Source of the DNA: Eublepharis macularius
Taxonomy: Eukaryota > Chordata > Lepidosauria > Squamata > Eublepharidae
Assembly (NCBI RefSeq): GCF_028583425.1
Contig: NC_072791.1
Span: 11,427,868 to 11,491,867, forward strand
DNA length: 64,000 nucleotides
Direction of reading: 5' to 3'
Shown: positions 43,701 to 54,900 of the stretch, piece after piece
Layout: the number at the start of each line of letters is the position of its first letter
Position numbering within the stretch: the first letter of the stretch is position 1
Translations under genes and position numbers: made by a program
The notes under the pieces: generated by a model
Databases searched by the model: none
What the model was told of the DNA's origin: nothing
The model's input: the letters and a program-made list of their open reading frames with translations, nothing else

Positions 43701-45510
43701 GCCTTTGCTTTGGCCATTTCAAGTTGTTTGATCGTTTTGGGAGGAAGTTACTACTCGTATTAATTTTGTATGAGAATACCCATTAATTTTTGAGGAAGTT
43801 TATGTGGTTTTAAACTACCTTCCTGTAACCTGGAGCTTAACAGATGGTCAACAAAAATGGACCTTCTGTTCTCTTACTAAAAGACTTTTATTACAGCATT
43901 GAAGAAACATGCGCATCTCCCATAATTTAGTGGACGGAAGACCTTACAACTTTTATCTGTATTTGAATGCATGGTATATAGTTGACAACTGGATAGACTT
44001 TTTTTTAGATAATTAATTTTCCCCCTTTTCAAATAAAATGCATTTTTTAAAAAAAACTGAAGATTGTCGTGTGTGCTGAAAGGAGGTTGGCTTTGACCCT
44101 TCGCTGCTTGCTAGCAAGCAGTCTGAATTCCTCCGGCATACTTTCTAAATTTCCAGTGAAGTTTTCTGAAGAGTTTTCCATGCATTGTAAGTCCCATTCT
44201 TTGAGAAATGCACTGCACCCCCAGAAAATGTGCTACTTTCCAGCCGTCTTAATCTTAAGAACAGGGCAGAATGCGGGAATTAAAGGCTTTCCCCCTACAG
44301 AGACCTGTTTAAATTAAACCAGGCACCCTGAAACGCATACAGTAAGAGTAGCTCATGGATAGTTTATTGGCGTGCCACTCCAACGACAATCTTCTGATTA
44401 TTCCAGGTATGCCTGTATGGAGCAATGACACGTAGCCTTTGTTTAAGAGTGAGTAGTGTGTTAGGCAGACACGCTGTTGCTCTGTGAAGGTAACCTACAG
44501 CCCTTTCCTTCCAGACTATGCCTTCCCCTACATCATCTTAGTGCTATCTCTGGTTACGTTGGCTGTGTACATGTCAGCTTCCGAAGTTGATGTAAGTAAG
44601 ACGCTGCTGCTTTTAAAGTTGTATTCAGGTTTTGAAGTAGAATTTGAATGCTGAAAATTGGGAGGTAAAATGTAAATGTTCACAGACGTAGCCCCGAGGT
44701 TGCTGGTCATATTTGCCGTTTGGAACAATAGTATAGAGCAGCCTTCAGTGTGCCATCTTAACTCTGTGTTTTGTGTAGAATTGGACTTTTTAAACTCATT
44801 GGTTATTTGGGTCTGGCTCGGTTCAAACCGTCATGTGGGCAGGAGAGGGAAATCCTGCTGCACAGAACACTGGAGAGGCCCAAAGTAGGCCCTTCAAACA
44901 GTACATGTGACGAGCACGAGAGGATCGGTTGATTGTGCAAAGTGTTTTGCTGCTTCTGTTTTTGCCCCGGCTGCTGTAAAGCAGTAAGCCAGTCATTTCC
45001 CACAGTCTCTCGTGGACTGCCAACTGCTCTGGATTGGGGTTGTGCACACAAACCCATTTTGGCGTTCTAAGCATCCAGAAGAAGGTTCCCATCTACATCG
45101 TGGAGAACCAGGTCTTTGATTCTCCAGGAATAAAATTCCAGGAAGTTTTAAAAACGGCCCGTTTTCCTTAGTTTTGAGAAAACGGGCCATTTTTAAAACT
45201 TCCTGGAATTTCATTGTGTTCCTTTCTCATTGGATGGTGCAGATAATGAAAACGGTGAAATGCATTAATGGGAAAATTTTGTTTTCTGCTTCGCAAGACT
45301 TTCAAGGATCTCCTCGTCAGGAAGAAGAGGCTCATTGTGCTGTTCAGCCATTGGCTGCTTCACGCCTACGGGATCGTCTCCATTTCCAAGCTGAATTACC
45401 AAGATTTGCCTCTGCTGGCACTGGTGCCTGCACCAGCTCTTTTTTACTTGCTCACTGCCAAGTACACCGAGCCCACACGGATACTCGCGGAGGGAGCCAA
45501 TGGACATTGA
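37750..45510 (+). CDS. JKAMP: JKAMP, JNK1/MAPK8-associated membrane protein (whole gene, 7 coding exons)
   Basis: Multi-pass ER membrane protein that, in mammals, binds JNK1 and recruits proteasome and ERAD factors under stress. Coding exons: 37750-37777, 38613-38701, 39617-39771, 40325-40531, 42735-42916, 44515-44591, 45298-45510. They join in phase to 951 nt, 316 residues (human about 311). A Cys-rich N-terminus (PACLGLYC, GNCGVCPRGQR, ICRQC) is followed by hydrophobic segments: WLYLGFMAMLPLILHWFF, YAFCLVLMMLLRPLLV, FFPILTVLQAVGGGLL, YIILVLSLVTLAVYM and LLALVPAPALFYLLTAKY. It ends ILAEGANGH as in mammals. The exon 1/2 junction recreates a second possible start, MAVDIQ, so two N-termini are possible. 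Confidence 0.95.
37960..38225 (-). mobile_element. MITE-like repeat copies (JKAMP intron 1)
   Basis: A short copy at 37,960-38,040 and a fuller antisense copy at 38,042-38,225 with inverted ends (agggttgccaacctccaggt / gagctggcaaccct). Same family as 2,531-2,745. Confidence 0.65.
38613..38701 (+). CDS. JKAMP: JKAMP coding exon 2
   Basis: 89 nt coding VDIQPACLGLYCGRTVEI and on to IHGNCG. Acceptor tgtaaaag, donor GTGAGT. Confidence 0.93.
38702..39616. other. JKAMP intron 2
   Basis: AT-rich intron with no recognised repeat or exon. Confidence 0.5.
39617..39771 (+). CDS. JKAMP: JKAMP coding exon 3
   Basis: 155 nt coding VCPRGQRTDDQKICRQCEG, then YDWLYLGFMAMLPLILHWFF. Ends in a split Ser codon completed by exon 4. 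Confidence 0.95.
40325..40531 (+). CDS. JKAMP: JKAMP coding exon 4
   Basis: 207 nt: SSAVFQHATALIECSVAAVV ... MLSDWYTMLYNPSPDYVTT ... HEAVYPL. Very close to the human sequence. Donor GTGAGT. Confidence 0.95.
40790..41700 (+). mobile_element. L2-like LINE 3' fragment (JKAMP intron 4)
   Basis: Frame-broken LINE ORF2 remnant with LRWLFVSYWAQFKVMTIRFK and ALHGLGPLYL, ending in a tail tctgccttgagtctcggtga plus aataaataaata. Sense to the host gene; broken by several stops and shifts. Confidence 0.75.
41701..42734. other. JKAMP intron 4, distal part
   Basis: No exon or clear repeat family was recognised. Confidence 0.4.
42735..42916 (+). CDS. JKAMP: JKAMP coding exon 5
   Basis: 182 nt: YTIVFIYYAFCLVLMMLLRP ... 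KIACGLGKSDRFKSIYAAL ... AVGGGLL. Nearly identical to mammals. Acceptor ttcttgcag, donor gtaagt. Confidence 0.95.
43385..44060 (+). mobile_element. Probable L1-type LINE 3' end (JKAMP intron 5)
   Basis: A broken coding stretch (LILRNQ..., TWSLTDGQQKWTFCSL, YNFYLYLNAWYIVDNW in different pieces) resembles the C-terminus of L1 ORF2. It ends with a short AT-rich tail, an AATAAA near 44,033 and a poly-A run at about 44,050. Heavily broken, so assignment is tentative. Confidence 0.45.
44515..44591 (+). CDS. JKAMP: JKAMP coding exon 6
   Basis: 77 nt coding YAFPYIILVLSLVTLAVYMS, then ASEVD. Acceptor ccttccag, donor gtaagt. Confidence 0.95.
45132..45212. repeat. Palindrome with ~34-bp arms (JKAMP intron 6)
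   Basis: aattccaggaagttttaaaa / ttttaaaacttcctggaatt plus acggcccgttttc / gaaaacgggcc form a nearly perfect hairpin with a ~10-base centre (cttagttttg). It is only about 90 bp upstream of the last exon's acceptor. Confidence 0.75.
45298..45510 (+). CDS. JKAMP: JKAMP coding exon 7 (last)
   Basis: 213 nt: TFKDLLVRKKRLIVLFSHWL ... TEPTRILAEGANGH then TGA at 45,508-45,510. Confidence 0.95.
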   Translation, partial: TFKDLLVRKKRLIVLFSHWLLHAYGIVSISKLNYQDLPLLALVPAPALFYLLTAKYTEPTRILAEGANGH

Positions 45511-45885
45511 CCTTAATGGATGCCAACCCATGGAAACAGCAGGCTCTGTGATCTTTGGAGCAATCTGGGCCCATCTGTCCTTCTCATCTTAAGAGAAGTC
45601 ATTGGTTCTCTCTGGAACATCTCCCATGTTAGGTTCTCTAGGTTCAGCAGTCCTACAAGGCAGACTCTTTTCTCCATGAGCAACTGATGGACCACCCGTT
45701 GCTTGGAATATCTCATCAACAGCCGGAGCCAAAAGTTCTGTTGACTTCAGTGGCAAAGGATAAAGGCCCATCCCTGTACAGACATTGGTGCATGACTTGT
45801 GAATGTGAAATATTTTGTACAACGTTCTTGTTAAAACAGTCTGAATAACTTAATTTATTTCACGGTGCAGTATTGTAATCTCATC

Positions 45886-45894
45886 TTTATTAAA
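45886..45894. terminator. Overlapping opposite-strand poly(A) signals
   Basis: ATTAAA on the plus strand (45,889-45,894) could end JKAMP. AATAAA on the minus strand (45,886-45,891) could end CCDC175. A further plus-strand AATAAA lies at 46,146-46,151. These are candidate signals only. Confidence 0.45.
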
Positions 45895-46774
45895 CGTAGT
45901 AAAGCTTCAGTATTTTAACTAATTCACAGCCCTCCCAGATTCCTTCCTTTTCAGGTAAGAGATTTGACAGAACAGTAGCAGAAACACCGGGCTTCCCTCT
46001 GCCCTAATAGCCGTGTTGCTTTTCTCCAAAGTTCCAGGGGCTATGTAGTGGTGGAAGATGTGGTTGGAGAGCTCCCCTGCAAGTAACATAACAGTTGTGT
46101 GAGCACGTGAACAAAGCCTCTGTCTTAGCAAAGATGCACCAAATGAATAAAATGCTGTGCCGAGAATTTAAATTTTGCACCAAGGAAAGCTGAACTCCCC
46201 AATGTATTTGATGTTGTCTATTTTGTTCACAGTTCATTGACCACCTTGGGCTCCCCAGTCAAGGAGAGGCAGAAGACTCTAGAGGATTTATAAAAAGCTG
46301 TCATATGGATTGCCATGGTAACCCTTTAAAGTAGTCTGTATGGTGGGCCCCTGTCATTATCCTCATATTAATTGTTTAAGCATTTCATGATTGCATTCTT
46401 AAGCACACCACCTGTTAGAACACATGCCTGTATTCCTGGTGTCAGGATAGTTCCAGTCAATGGAGGCTTAAATAAAGGGTAGTGCCTGAAGCCAATGTCC
46501 CCTAGCTCACTACCACCATGTGGAGGAGCCAAAGCATTTCATGGTCCTTTCCTCCTTACCATGGCATCTTTAAAACACTCTCGAGGCTTAGATGCTTCTT
46601 TGGCTCCTCCACAGGGTGGTGAAGGCAACACACTGAAGATGAAGCCGTGGCAAATGTTACTGCCTCCAGAATCTGCTGTCTGAGCAGAGATCCCCATTTG
46701 CCTCGCTATAGAGCTGACAAGTTCTGGATCACCTGCTGATGCGCTGGGATGTAGTTTTAGCGATTACGACAGCC

Positions 46775-46810
46775 CTACATGGCGATGTACTGTGACAGCA
46801 AAGCCTCAAT
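46775..46810 (-). CDS. CCDC175: CCDC175 last coding exon (tentative)
   Basis: After acceptor tataaacag it reads IEALLSQYIAM and stops at TAG. In phase with the upstream exon, but too short to confirm by similarity. Confidence 0.55.
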   Translation of the reverse strand: MEALLSQYIAM

Positions 46811-48925
46811 CTGTTTATATCTGTGTGGGCTTGAACTAATTCACCCTCGTTAACTTTGGCTGGGCCACAAAGGAAACTTTACCTGCTTTAACTCCATGCT
46901 GGATTGCCTTTTTAACAAAGACGTCAGCCCCTCATAGTTCAGCTGCAACCCACTGCCCACATAGGTCACCAATGCATTTCGATTTTTAAATCTTTCACCA
47001 TGCTCTTCCAGTGCCTTCAGGATTTTACGCTCCCTCTTCAGGAAAAGCTGGGACAGGATACAGAGAGAAAGTTCACCTTCAGTGTGGGCAAGACGTTAAA
47101 TTCATTACATCAGACCCTTCCACATTCTTGTCCTTCACTGGCTTGCCTAACATGTCTTATCAGAGCTGAAAAGGGTAAGCATGGCACGTCTTTTATTCTT
47201 CCATGGGATGTCCGAAATGCTGTTCTCTCTCCTATATGGCACCAAATCCTAAGTCTTAGCACAGGTGGCAGATTTCGCTGTTTGCTCCGTAATCCAATAA
47301 GAAATTCTGGCGTGGTGGCTGTGATACGCAGTTGCCACTAAACGCACATAATCTGATGATCCCGTAAATGCATTCATTGTCACATAAGCTTTTGGCCCTC
47401 CAACTATTTTGTCAGATGCATGATGTATCGTGCTTAGGGGGCAAACACAGACAGAAAGATACAAACCCAAAGGGGGAAAGGAACTTTGCAAAGAGTGTCC
47501 AAAAGTGGCACTTTAGAGTTCAGTAGCCTGTTCCTGTGATGGTTAAGAATATAAGAAGAGTCACGCTGGACCAGACCAAAGGCCCATCTAGTCCAGCACT
47601 CTGTTCACACAGTGGCCAACCAGCTGCCCTTAGGTAGCCCAGAAGCAAGATGACAGCAATAGCATCCTCCCTCCCGTGGTCCACAGCAACTGATCTAAAC
47701 AGGCATGCAGCCTTTGATACTGAAGGGAGTAGATCCATCATGACTAGTAGCCATTGATAGTCCTGTCTCCATTAATTTGTCCACTCCCCTTTTTAAACCC
47801 TTCCATGTTGGTCACCATCACCACATCCTGTGGCAGTGAGTTCTGCAAGTTAACTATGTGCTGTGTGAAGAAGCACTTCTGCATTTGTATTCTTTTTTTA
47901 TAAAAGTGCTGTTCATTCATAAGTTTAGTGGAAGCACAGTCGATGTGTTTAGTTTCCTACGCTAGTAAGTATTTGTCTAACTACATTACTCATACAGTGC
48001 CCCCTCCATGTGGAAGAGCCACAATCTCCAGATGACTAAATTGTGATTTTATTTTTTAAATTTTAACAAGGCTCTTAGTAAGACATAACTGGAGGAAGCC
48101 AATCACATATTTGCAGACACATGCACCTCATCTGCTCTGCACTCTGCCAGGCATGCTAGATTATTTATTTAAAACCTCTGTATGCTGCCTTTCTACCCAA
48201 TTAGGGCCCTTGCACTGACCAGTTAAAAGATTTAAAATAAACTCTAAAAACCGATACGTATATATGAAGCAGACAATGAAAAACCAACAAGAAGGAGAGT
48301 CGGTAAGGGTTTGCCATACAAAAAAGAAAAGTCTTCACATGTTGGTGGAAGAAAACGAGCAAGGGGGGGTGGGGACAGACAAATCTCCAATTCTGGTGCC
48401 GGCCCTTTCTCGGGTTGCTACTCATCTAGAATCAGATGATGGGGGAACCCAAAGCAGGGTGTTAAAGGTGATCTTAATGGATTGGGTAAATACTACTGAA
48501 TCAGGTGGTCAGTGGTCAAACACCAACTTTACCATCAGTTCTGAGAACCAACTGCTCCTCTTCTCCAAGTTGCTTTAACTACCTACTTCTTGTCTAAATT
48601 CTACTGCCACTTTATACCATTTACAAAAGTTACCAGCTCTTGTCACCTCCTGAAGTACTCTAGCCTACTTTTCCAAATGGGACGCTTTGCCCTAAGACCC
48701 AACTGCTTCAATGGGATTTGCATAGCAACAGCTCCTAGCGGACTCTCCTTGTAAGTATTCAAATGCCCCCAAGCTTCTTTGTGCCGCACTGCGGAAACAT
48801 ACCTGCGAAAGTTGCTTATCCTCTGACCACCTCTTGTCAAAAAGATCTAAAAGAAATTCAGGCATTTTACATGTTGCTTGAAAATAGATTGCAAATTCAA
48901 AGCAATATTAAAATGTTCATATTTA

Positions 48926-48971
<46 letters not shown>

Positions 48972-51900
48972 AGGGAAACCCCCTCCCCCCAACCAGTCTT
49001 TTCCCCAGTGGAGAATCACATAACGGATTCTCTTTCTCGCAAAAAGCAGCCCTGGATTTCCTAACTCCTATCATACCCCCTGCCCACAAACTCCCGAAGG
49101 AAAACCCGAGCCGAAACTTTTTGCAAGAGAGAGAATCCCTCCCTTCGCTCTTCCCCCGGCAGAGAATCACATCAAGCAGTTGTTCTTTGGAAGACTACAC
49201 TACCCAGAGAATCTTGCGGGAGAAAGTAGCCATGCTGCCACAGCCTGAAAGGCCAGCCCTGCAAGTGAAGCTTCTACCCATATTGCTGTTCCCCCTGCCC
49301 CCCCCCCCGTTCATGTTCAGTTGTTTATTCCCCCACTGCACCCCCGTTCTGCAACTGCCAGCATCATGCCCCTTCTTGCTTACCGTGAAGGGCTATCACT
49401 TCCTTCTGGACTTCCTGTCGTTTTGATCGATAGGCTTCTGCCTCGCTGTCCAGAGTGGAAATTTCTGCTCTCAGATGAGCGATGGCCTGTAGTGGGAAGC
49501 AAAAAAACACTACCATGCCAGCCGTTGGTGTCAGCACCTGGCACATCTGAAAGAGGCGCTTGTATTTCCTGATCCACTCGAGAACGAACTGTCCCGATGA
49601 CTCTGCATCCTCCAGAACAAGCTATTAAATGATTACACACGAAGAGCACCATCCATGGATACAGCTGCACTTCTGGAAGAGCACCAGCACAGAGCTCAAT
49701 GAAGCTCTCGTTTCGCTTTTCCCTATCTTGGCAATCCTTCAGCCGTGCGCATGCTGCCCATTATTTTCAACTAGGGGCCTGCCCCTGCTTGCTCCACTTG
49801 TCAGCTCTGTAGCTCCCAACACACACAATATTTAACAGCAGGTGAATACTGAATGAGATCTGCCTCCTGCCAAGAGTGGCAGCAATACCTGATGAAGCAA
49901 AAGCAATCTTTTTCAAACTACAGCTGAAATTAGGTTTATAACAAATCCCATACCCCTACCTTTCTCCCCAATAGGGACCCAAAGCAGCTTACACTGTCCT
50001 TTTCTCCATTTTATCCTGACAACCCTGTGAGGTAAGTGCTTCCACTGCAAATAAGCAAGGAAAGTTCTGGAGCCAGTCTGGGCCTAGATGATCCGATTCC
50101 TTTCATTTTTGGCACTGCAACTTCCATCACTGGCTGGTGGCGAATTCTGAGCCTCCTAACTTTATTGTCTGATGAGCTATTCCTGGCACAAACCGACAAC
50201 CACAGCTTTCACAGCAAAGAGCATGGTGTGGGAGGTTCTGGAGATAATCTAGGCCAAGATATTCGGATTCCTTGTTGGCACTGCAGCTCCCATCGTCATC
50301 CTGAAGTTGGTGGCCCAATTTTTAAATGCCTAGCTTTATTTTCTGATGAGTTATCCTTGCCACAAATGGAGAATGTCAGCTTCCATTGCAAAGAGCACAG
50401 GGGTTGAGGAAGGATTTCTAGATCATGTGCCGATTCCCTTCATTTTTTAACACTACAACTCCCATGATGCTCTGGAAGCAGGTGGCTAATTTTGAGACTC
50501 CCAGCTTTATTTTCTGATGAGTTATGCCTGCTGCAAATGGGAGTCCCATTCATACCATCTGCACCCAGGACTCCTGGACTCCTTCCTTGGGAAGAAGCCT
50601 GAAATGTTTGATTATGCCCTCCTTTCAAGGAGCTCAGGATGGCATACATCCGCTCCATTCTTCCTCACAACCAACCTTATGAGGTAGGTGAGGCTGTGTG
50701 AGAGAGAGTGGCCTAAAGCCATCCAGTTAGCTTCATGGTCAAGTAAGGATTTGAACCCAAGTTGCAGTCTGACACTAACCACTGCACAATACTGTCTCTC
50801 CCTGGCTTGTGCTCCAAGAAAGGAAGGTGACATGCACAGGCCTCCGGTAGAAAGTATTAAATGCTGTGCTGGGGACCGTGCATCCCAGTCCTAAATCAAC
50901 TGTTTCCTGCATCCAAAAGAGGTAAATTGTGCCCCAGTTTGGTTGGTTTTTTTGCTGTTCCCAAAGTTCTATTTTATTCCCCAAGTTCTGAGTAGAGATG
51001 GGCACAAACCAAAAACAACGAACCACATGATTCGTGGTTCATAGCATTCCACAGAAGCTCGAACCATGAACTTCCAACCTTTTCCCAGTTTATGGTTCAT
51101 TGTTCCGTGGCATTTCAACTGCCCCGCACCAGCTGCTGAAGCCGGTGTAGGGCGTTTGAAACAGCCCCTTTCTTCTGCTGCCTGGGCCAGAGCAGGAGAA
51201 AGAAGTTGTCATTTCACAGACCCCGCGCCGGTTCCAGCGCGGAGTCTGTGAAACAGACAGCCCGTTTCTCCTGTGCAGGGGCTGTCAGTTTCACAGACCC
51301 CATGCTGGGTTCAGCCAATGGGCTGAAACTGGCGCGGGGTCTGTGAAACTCTGAACCTGGCCACGGAACAGCTGGAAAAATGCGTTTGTTCCATAAACAC
51401 GCATTCCCACGGAACGCGTGTTTCGGTGCAAACGAACCAGGCATTCCGTACGGAATTTTGTTCTGTGGTTCATTCCGTGCCCATCTCTAGTTCTGAGCAA
51501 TGCTTTTAAAAGTGCACTAACTATATCCAGTCTTAGAGCTTGATATGCTCCAAAACTGTAACAAAGCTAGAAAGATACACAGGAAGGCTGCCGCTCATGG
51601 AGAAGACTGCTCTGTGGTGCTCTCCACTCGCTGTCCAGTGTGGCTTTCTCCCATCTCAAGGCTTTTATGTACTATGGACCAAGGAAACCGGCATTCCCAA
51701 TAATTTAAGGCATGCACAATGACTGCATTTTCCAAAGTTATTCCAGTAGGGAGCACACCACAAAATATGGTGGCTGCTGACAGAGTTGTGGTGAAATAGC
51801 AGAAAAGCATGGCTTCTTGCCTCTCTGCACTACCCTTTGCAAACACTATTTACAAATGCTGCAGCAGATCCTCCATCCTCCAAGGACCCAGCTGGTATGG

Positions 51901-54900
51901 CTAGCTGTGGCCATACATTTTATTTTAATTTAGTTTCTCTTTCCTTCTTTCTTTCCATGTCTTCCCCTCCCTTTTCCTTCCCTCTTTCCATGTCTTTCGT
52001 ATTTTCAATAAAAATGTTGGGGTTGCTAGGTCTGACTCAGAAAATACCTAGGGACTTTGGGGGTGAAGCCTAGCAAGGAGGTGATGTGACTTTTGTGTTG
52101 TCACTTCCAAGTCAAAGGTCAGGTGATGGCTCTTCCCAAGCTCCACCCCTTCCAACTATGTCACTTCCAGCATACTGCAGCAAAAACCCACCCCTTCTTA
52201 CGATGTCACTTTCAGGACACTCCCCCAAACGCGCCTCTTCATCTGAAGTCACTTCAATGCATCATGTCTTGTGGCTCTCAAACATCTGACGTTTATTCTA
52301 TGTGGCTCTTACATTAAGCAAGTTTGGCCACCCCTGGTATATCACTACAGTGCAGAGCAAGGATGGAGGCAGGATTGAATCATGTGAATGATGCATGCAT
52401 GTGGCCCTCCTGACTATGGTGGTAAATAGGCATAGCAACTGGGGCTGTCAACAGAGAAACAAAAAAAGTACTGTCCCTTTTGCAGAGGCTTAATGTGTGG
52501 AAATGAACAGCTGAAGCTTTTCATGGCCTGGACCTCAAAAGCATCACCATGTGAATAACATCCCATTAAACCTCAGTCAAACGGACGCTTTTTTCTCCTC
52601 CAGGCTGTTGGCAACCGAACTGGCAACTCAAGAGAGAATGGGTACCAGCACACTGTCCTGCTAACAGCAGCAATTTCCTTCATCCCAGTGAAATTCCACT
52701 TTGCAGAACAGCTTCTTGCATTCGAGGAAGAGCCTGCTATTAGTGCAATTTCTCCAGTGAGCTGGCCACTCCCATGAGACCCAATTCCACATTTTCTGAT
52801 TTTCCAAGGCATTCAAAATTGATTTCCTCATGCTGGAATCTGTGGTGCCTTCTGTTTTGGGTCCTGTTTTTTCCTGCTGCTTGCCTAGCACTCTGGCTGT
52901 AGAAAGAAGGCTCCCAATGGAGGAAAGAGTTCTAACCCTAAGCACTTCTTGATCACTGAAAGACACGGAGCTTGGGTTGACAGAAGCTCTCAGTACCAGA
53001 GAAATGCAGTCCACAAAAGGGAGTGGAGGAGATGGGGGGGCAGAAGCAAGGTACAAAATCCCATCTTGTATTTCTACTGTTAAAGTACAAGGCAACGTTT
53101 TGAAAACTCTTCTTTGGCTCGGCCTTTTAAAGATTTTGCTCTGCGCTACCTACCGTCAGGCAACTTAACTTTTTTGGGGGGTGGGGGTAGATAGGGTCTC
53201 CCACATATTGAATACTCACTTCTCTAAATCGGGCGTTCTCTGCATTCACAATGTAGAGCTTCCTGTTTATCTCATAGCTGTCTCTCTCAAGAAACTTCAG
53301 AGACTCTGAAAATGTGTTCAGCTGCCCGTACGCTACTGTCCGGCGGGTATGAATTTCACCCTTGAGATAACCCTGTTGGGTAAATAAATTGTTGATTGAG
53401 TTGGTTCTCTGTTACCATCATGTGCATTAGGGTATGAACCTCAATGTCAGTTCGCACAAACAGACTGGTAATTTCTTCTCCACACATTGACACTGAGAAA
53501 TCTCTGTCTTTCGGTGCTACACCTCTGAAGATGCCAGTCACAGCTGCTGGCGAAATGTCAGGAACTACAATGCCAAGACCACGGCAATACAGCCTGGAAA
53601 ACCCACAACAACCATTGTTCTCCGGCCGTGAAAGCCTTTGACAATAGACTGGTAATTCTTTGGCTCTAGCATCTAGTTTGGGTGAGCCGTTGGGGGAGTG
53701 GGAGGGAATTGCCTTTGTAGAACTTCCATGTTGTCTGATATCAACTCAAAATGCATTTCAATTGAAACTTACTCATTCAGCTGATGGACAGTGTGTGGAA
53801 TAATTAGATGAGAGAGCAGTCAAGCCATGAACATGCATGCCTGAAGCAGCCCATACCATCCCTAAATTCTAAAATGCTATTTTGCTGAGTGTTCCTTCTG
53901 ATAGGCTGGCCCAAGGTTTTTGATTCCCAACACAAATTAAAAACGCAAGACCCTTTATCTTTTGAATCTCATCATATCCTGGAAAGTAGAAATATAGGAC
54001 TGGAAATGATCCCAGGCAGCTAAATCATATTACTTATGTGGCTTCACACAAGTTTGACAAAGGAGTTAATAACAGATCCATGGGGTGGTTTGGGGAGGTT
54101 AAAGCTGCTTTTCTCTGCTCATTTTGGTCACAAAGGGAAATTGGTATCAGTTTGGGAGACATAAAACTCCCGTTGCATGTGCAATACAAACTGTTACTTC
54201 CCAACAAACACAAGGACTTTGTAATGTATCAATGGATCCCAAAGGTACAGAATAACTGAGGCTGGCACCTCGGAAGGGTTGGCACACAGACTTTTTTGCT
54301 CTGGCTGGGTCGGCTCTGCCCATAAACTATACATGCATATTAGTATAAATGGCATTATTCTTTAGCTCTAGTTATTGAAATCCCATCCTGCCTGGCCACC
54401 ACTGCCAACATCCTGAACAGAGGTTTCCATTACATTTTCATCCCTCCCTCCAAGAAGCATAGTGCAGCAAAAAAGGTTCTCTCCTCTTCTAGTTTATTCT
54501 CACAACAACCTCAGGGGCATTCACACAGAGAGGATTCCCCATCTGGCATTCACTGCTCTTGTGAACGCAGAGGCTTCTGCACTGGCAACAGAGCATCCAA
54601 GTGGGAGTTTTCTGCCCATCTTCCTCCATTCGCCATTATTTCCCCTGCATTTTCTCCACCGTGCCACTGGAGGGCTTTTTGACAGTTTTAAAAAAATTGA
54701 TAGCACTATAGCAATTACTGATTTTTTTTAAACTTCAAAAAGACATCTGGTGGCACGGCAGCTACAAAGGGCTGACGGAAGGGAAAAGGTGCTGCGGGTG
54801 TGTGTGCAAACTGGGGCTGTGCGATTCAGTATCCATATACCAAATTTAAAAAATGGATATATGCCTAACTGGCATAATCCAGTTAAAACCAAGCAGGGTT

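Noticed and set aside
48847-49426. Open frames on both strands through the TA microsatellite
   Set aside because: Encode Ile-Tyr repeats from the microsatellite plus random sequence.
52661-53095. Minus-strand 144-codon open frame
   Set aside because: Considered as a CCDC175 exon, but it has no coiled-coil pattern, no in-phase splice pair and no recognisable similarity.
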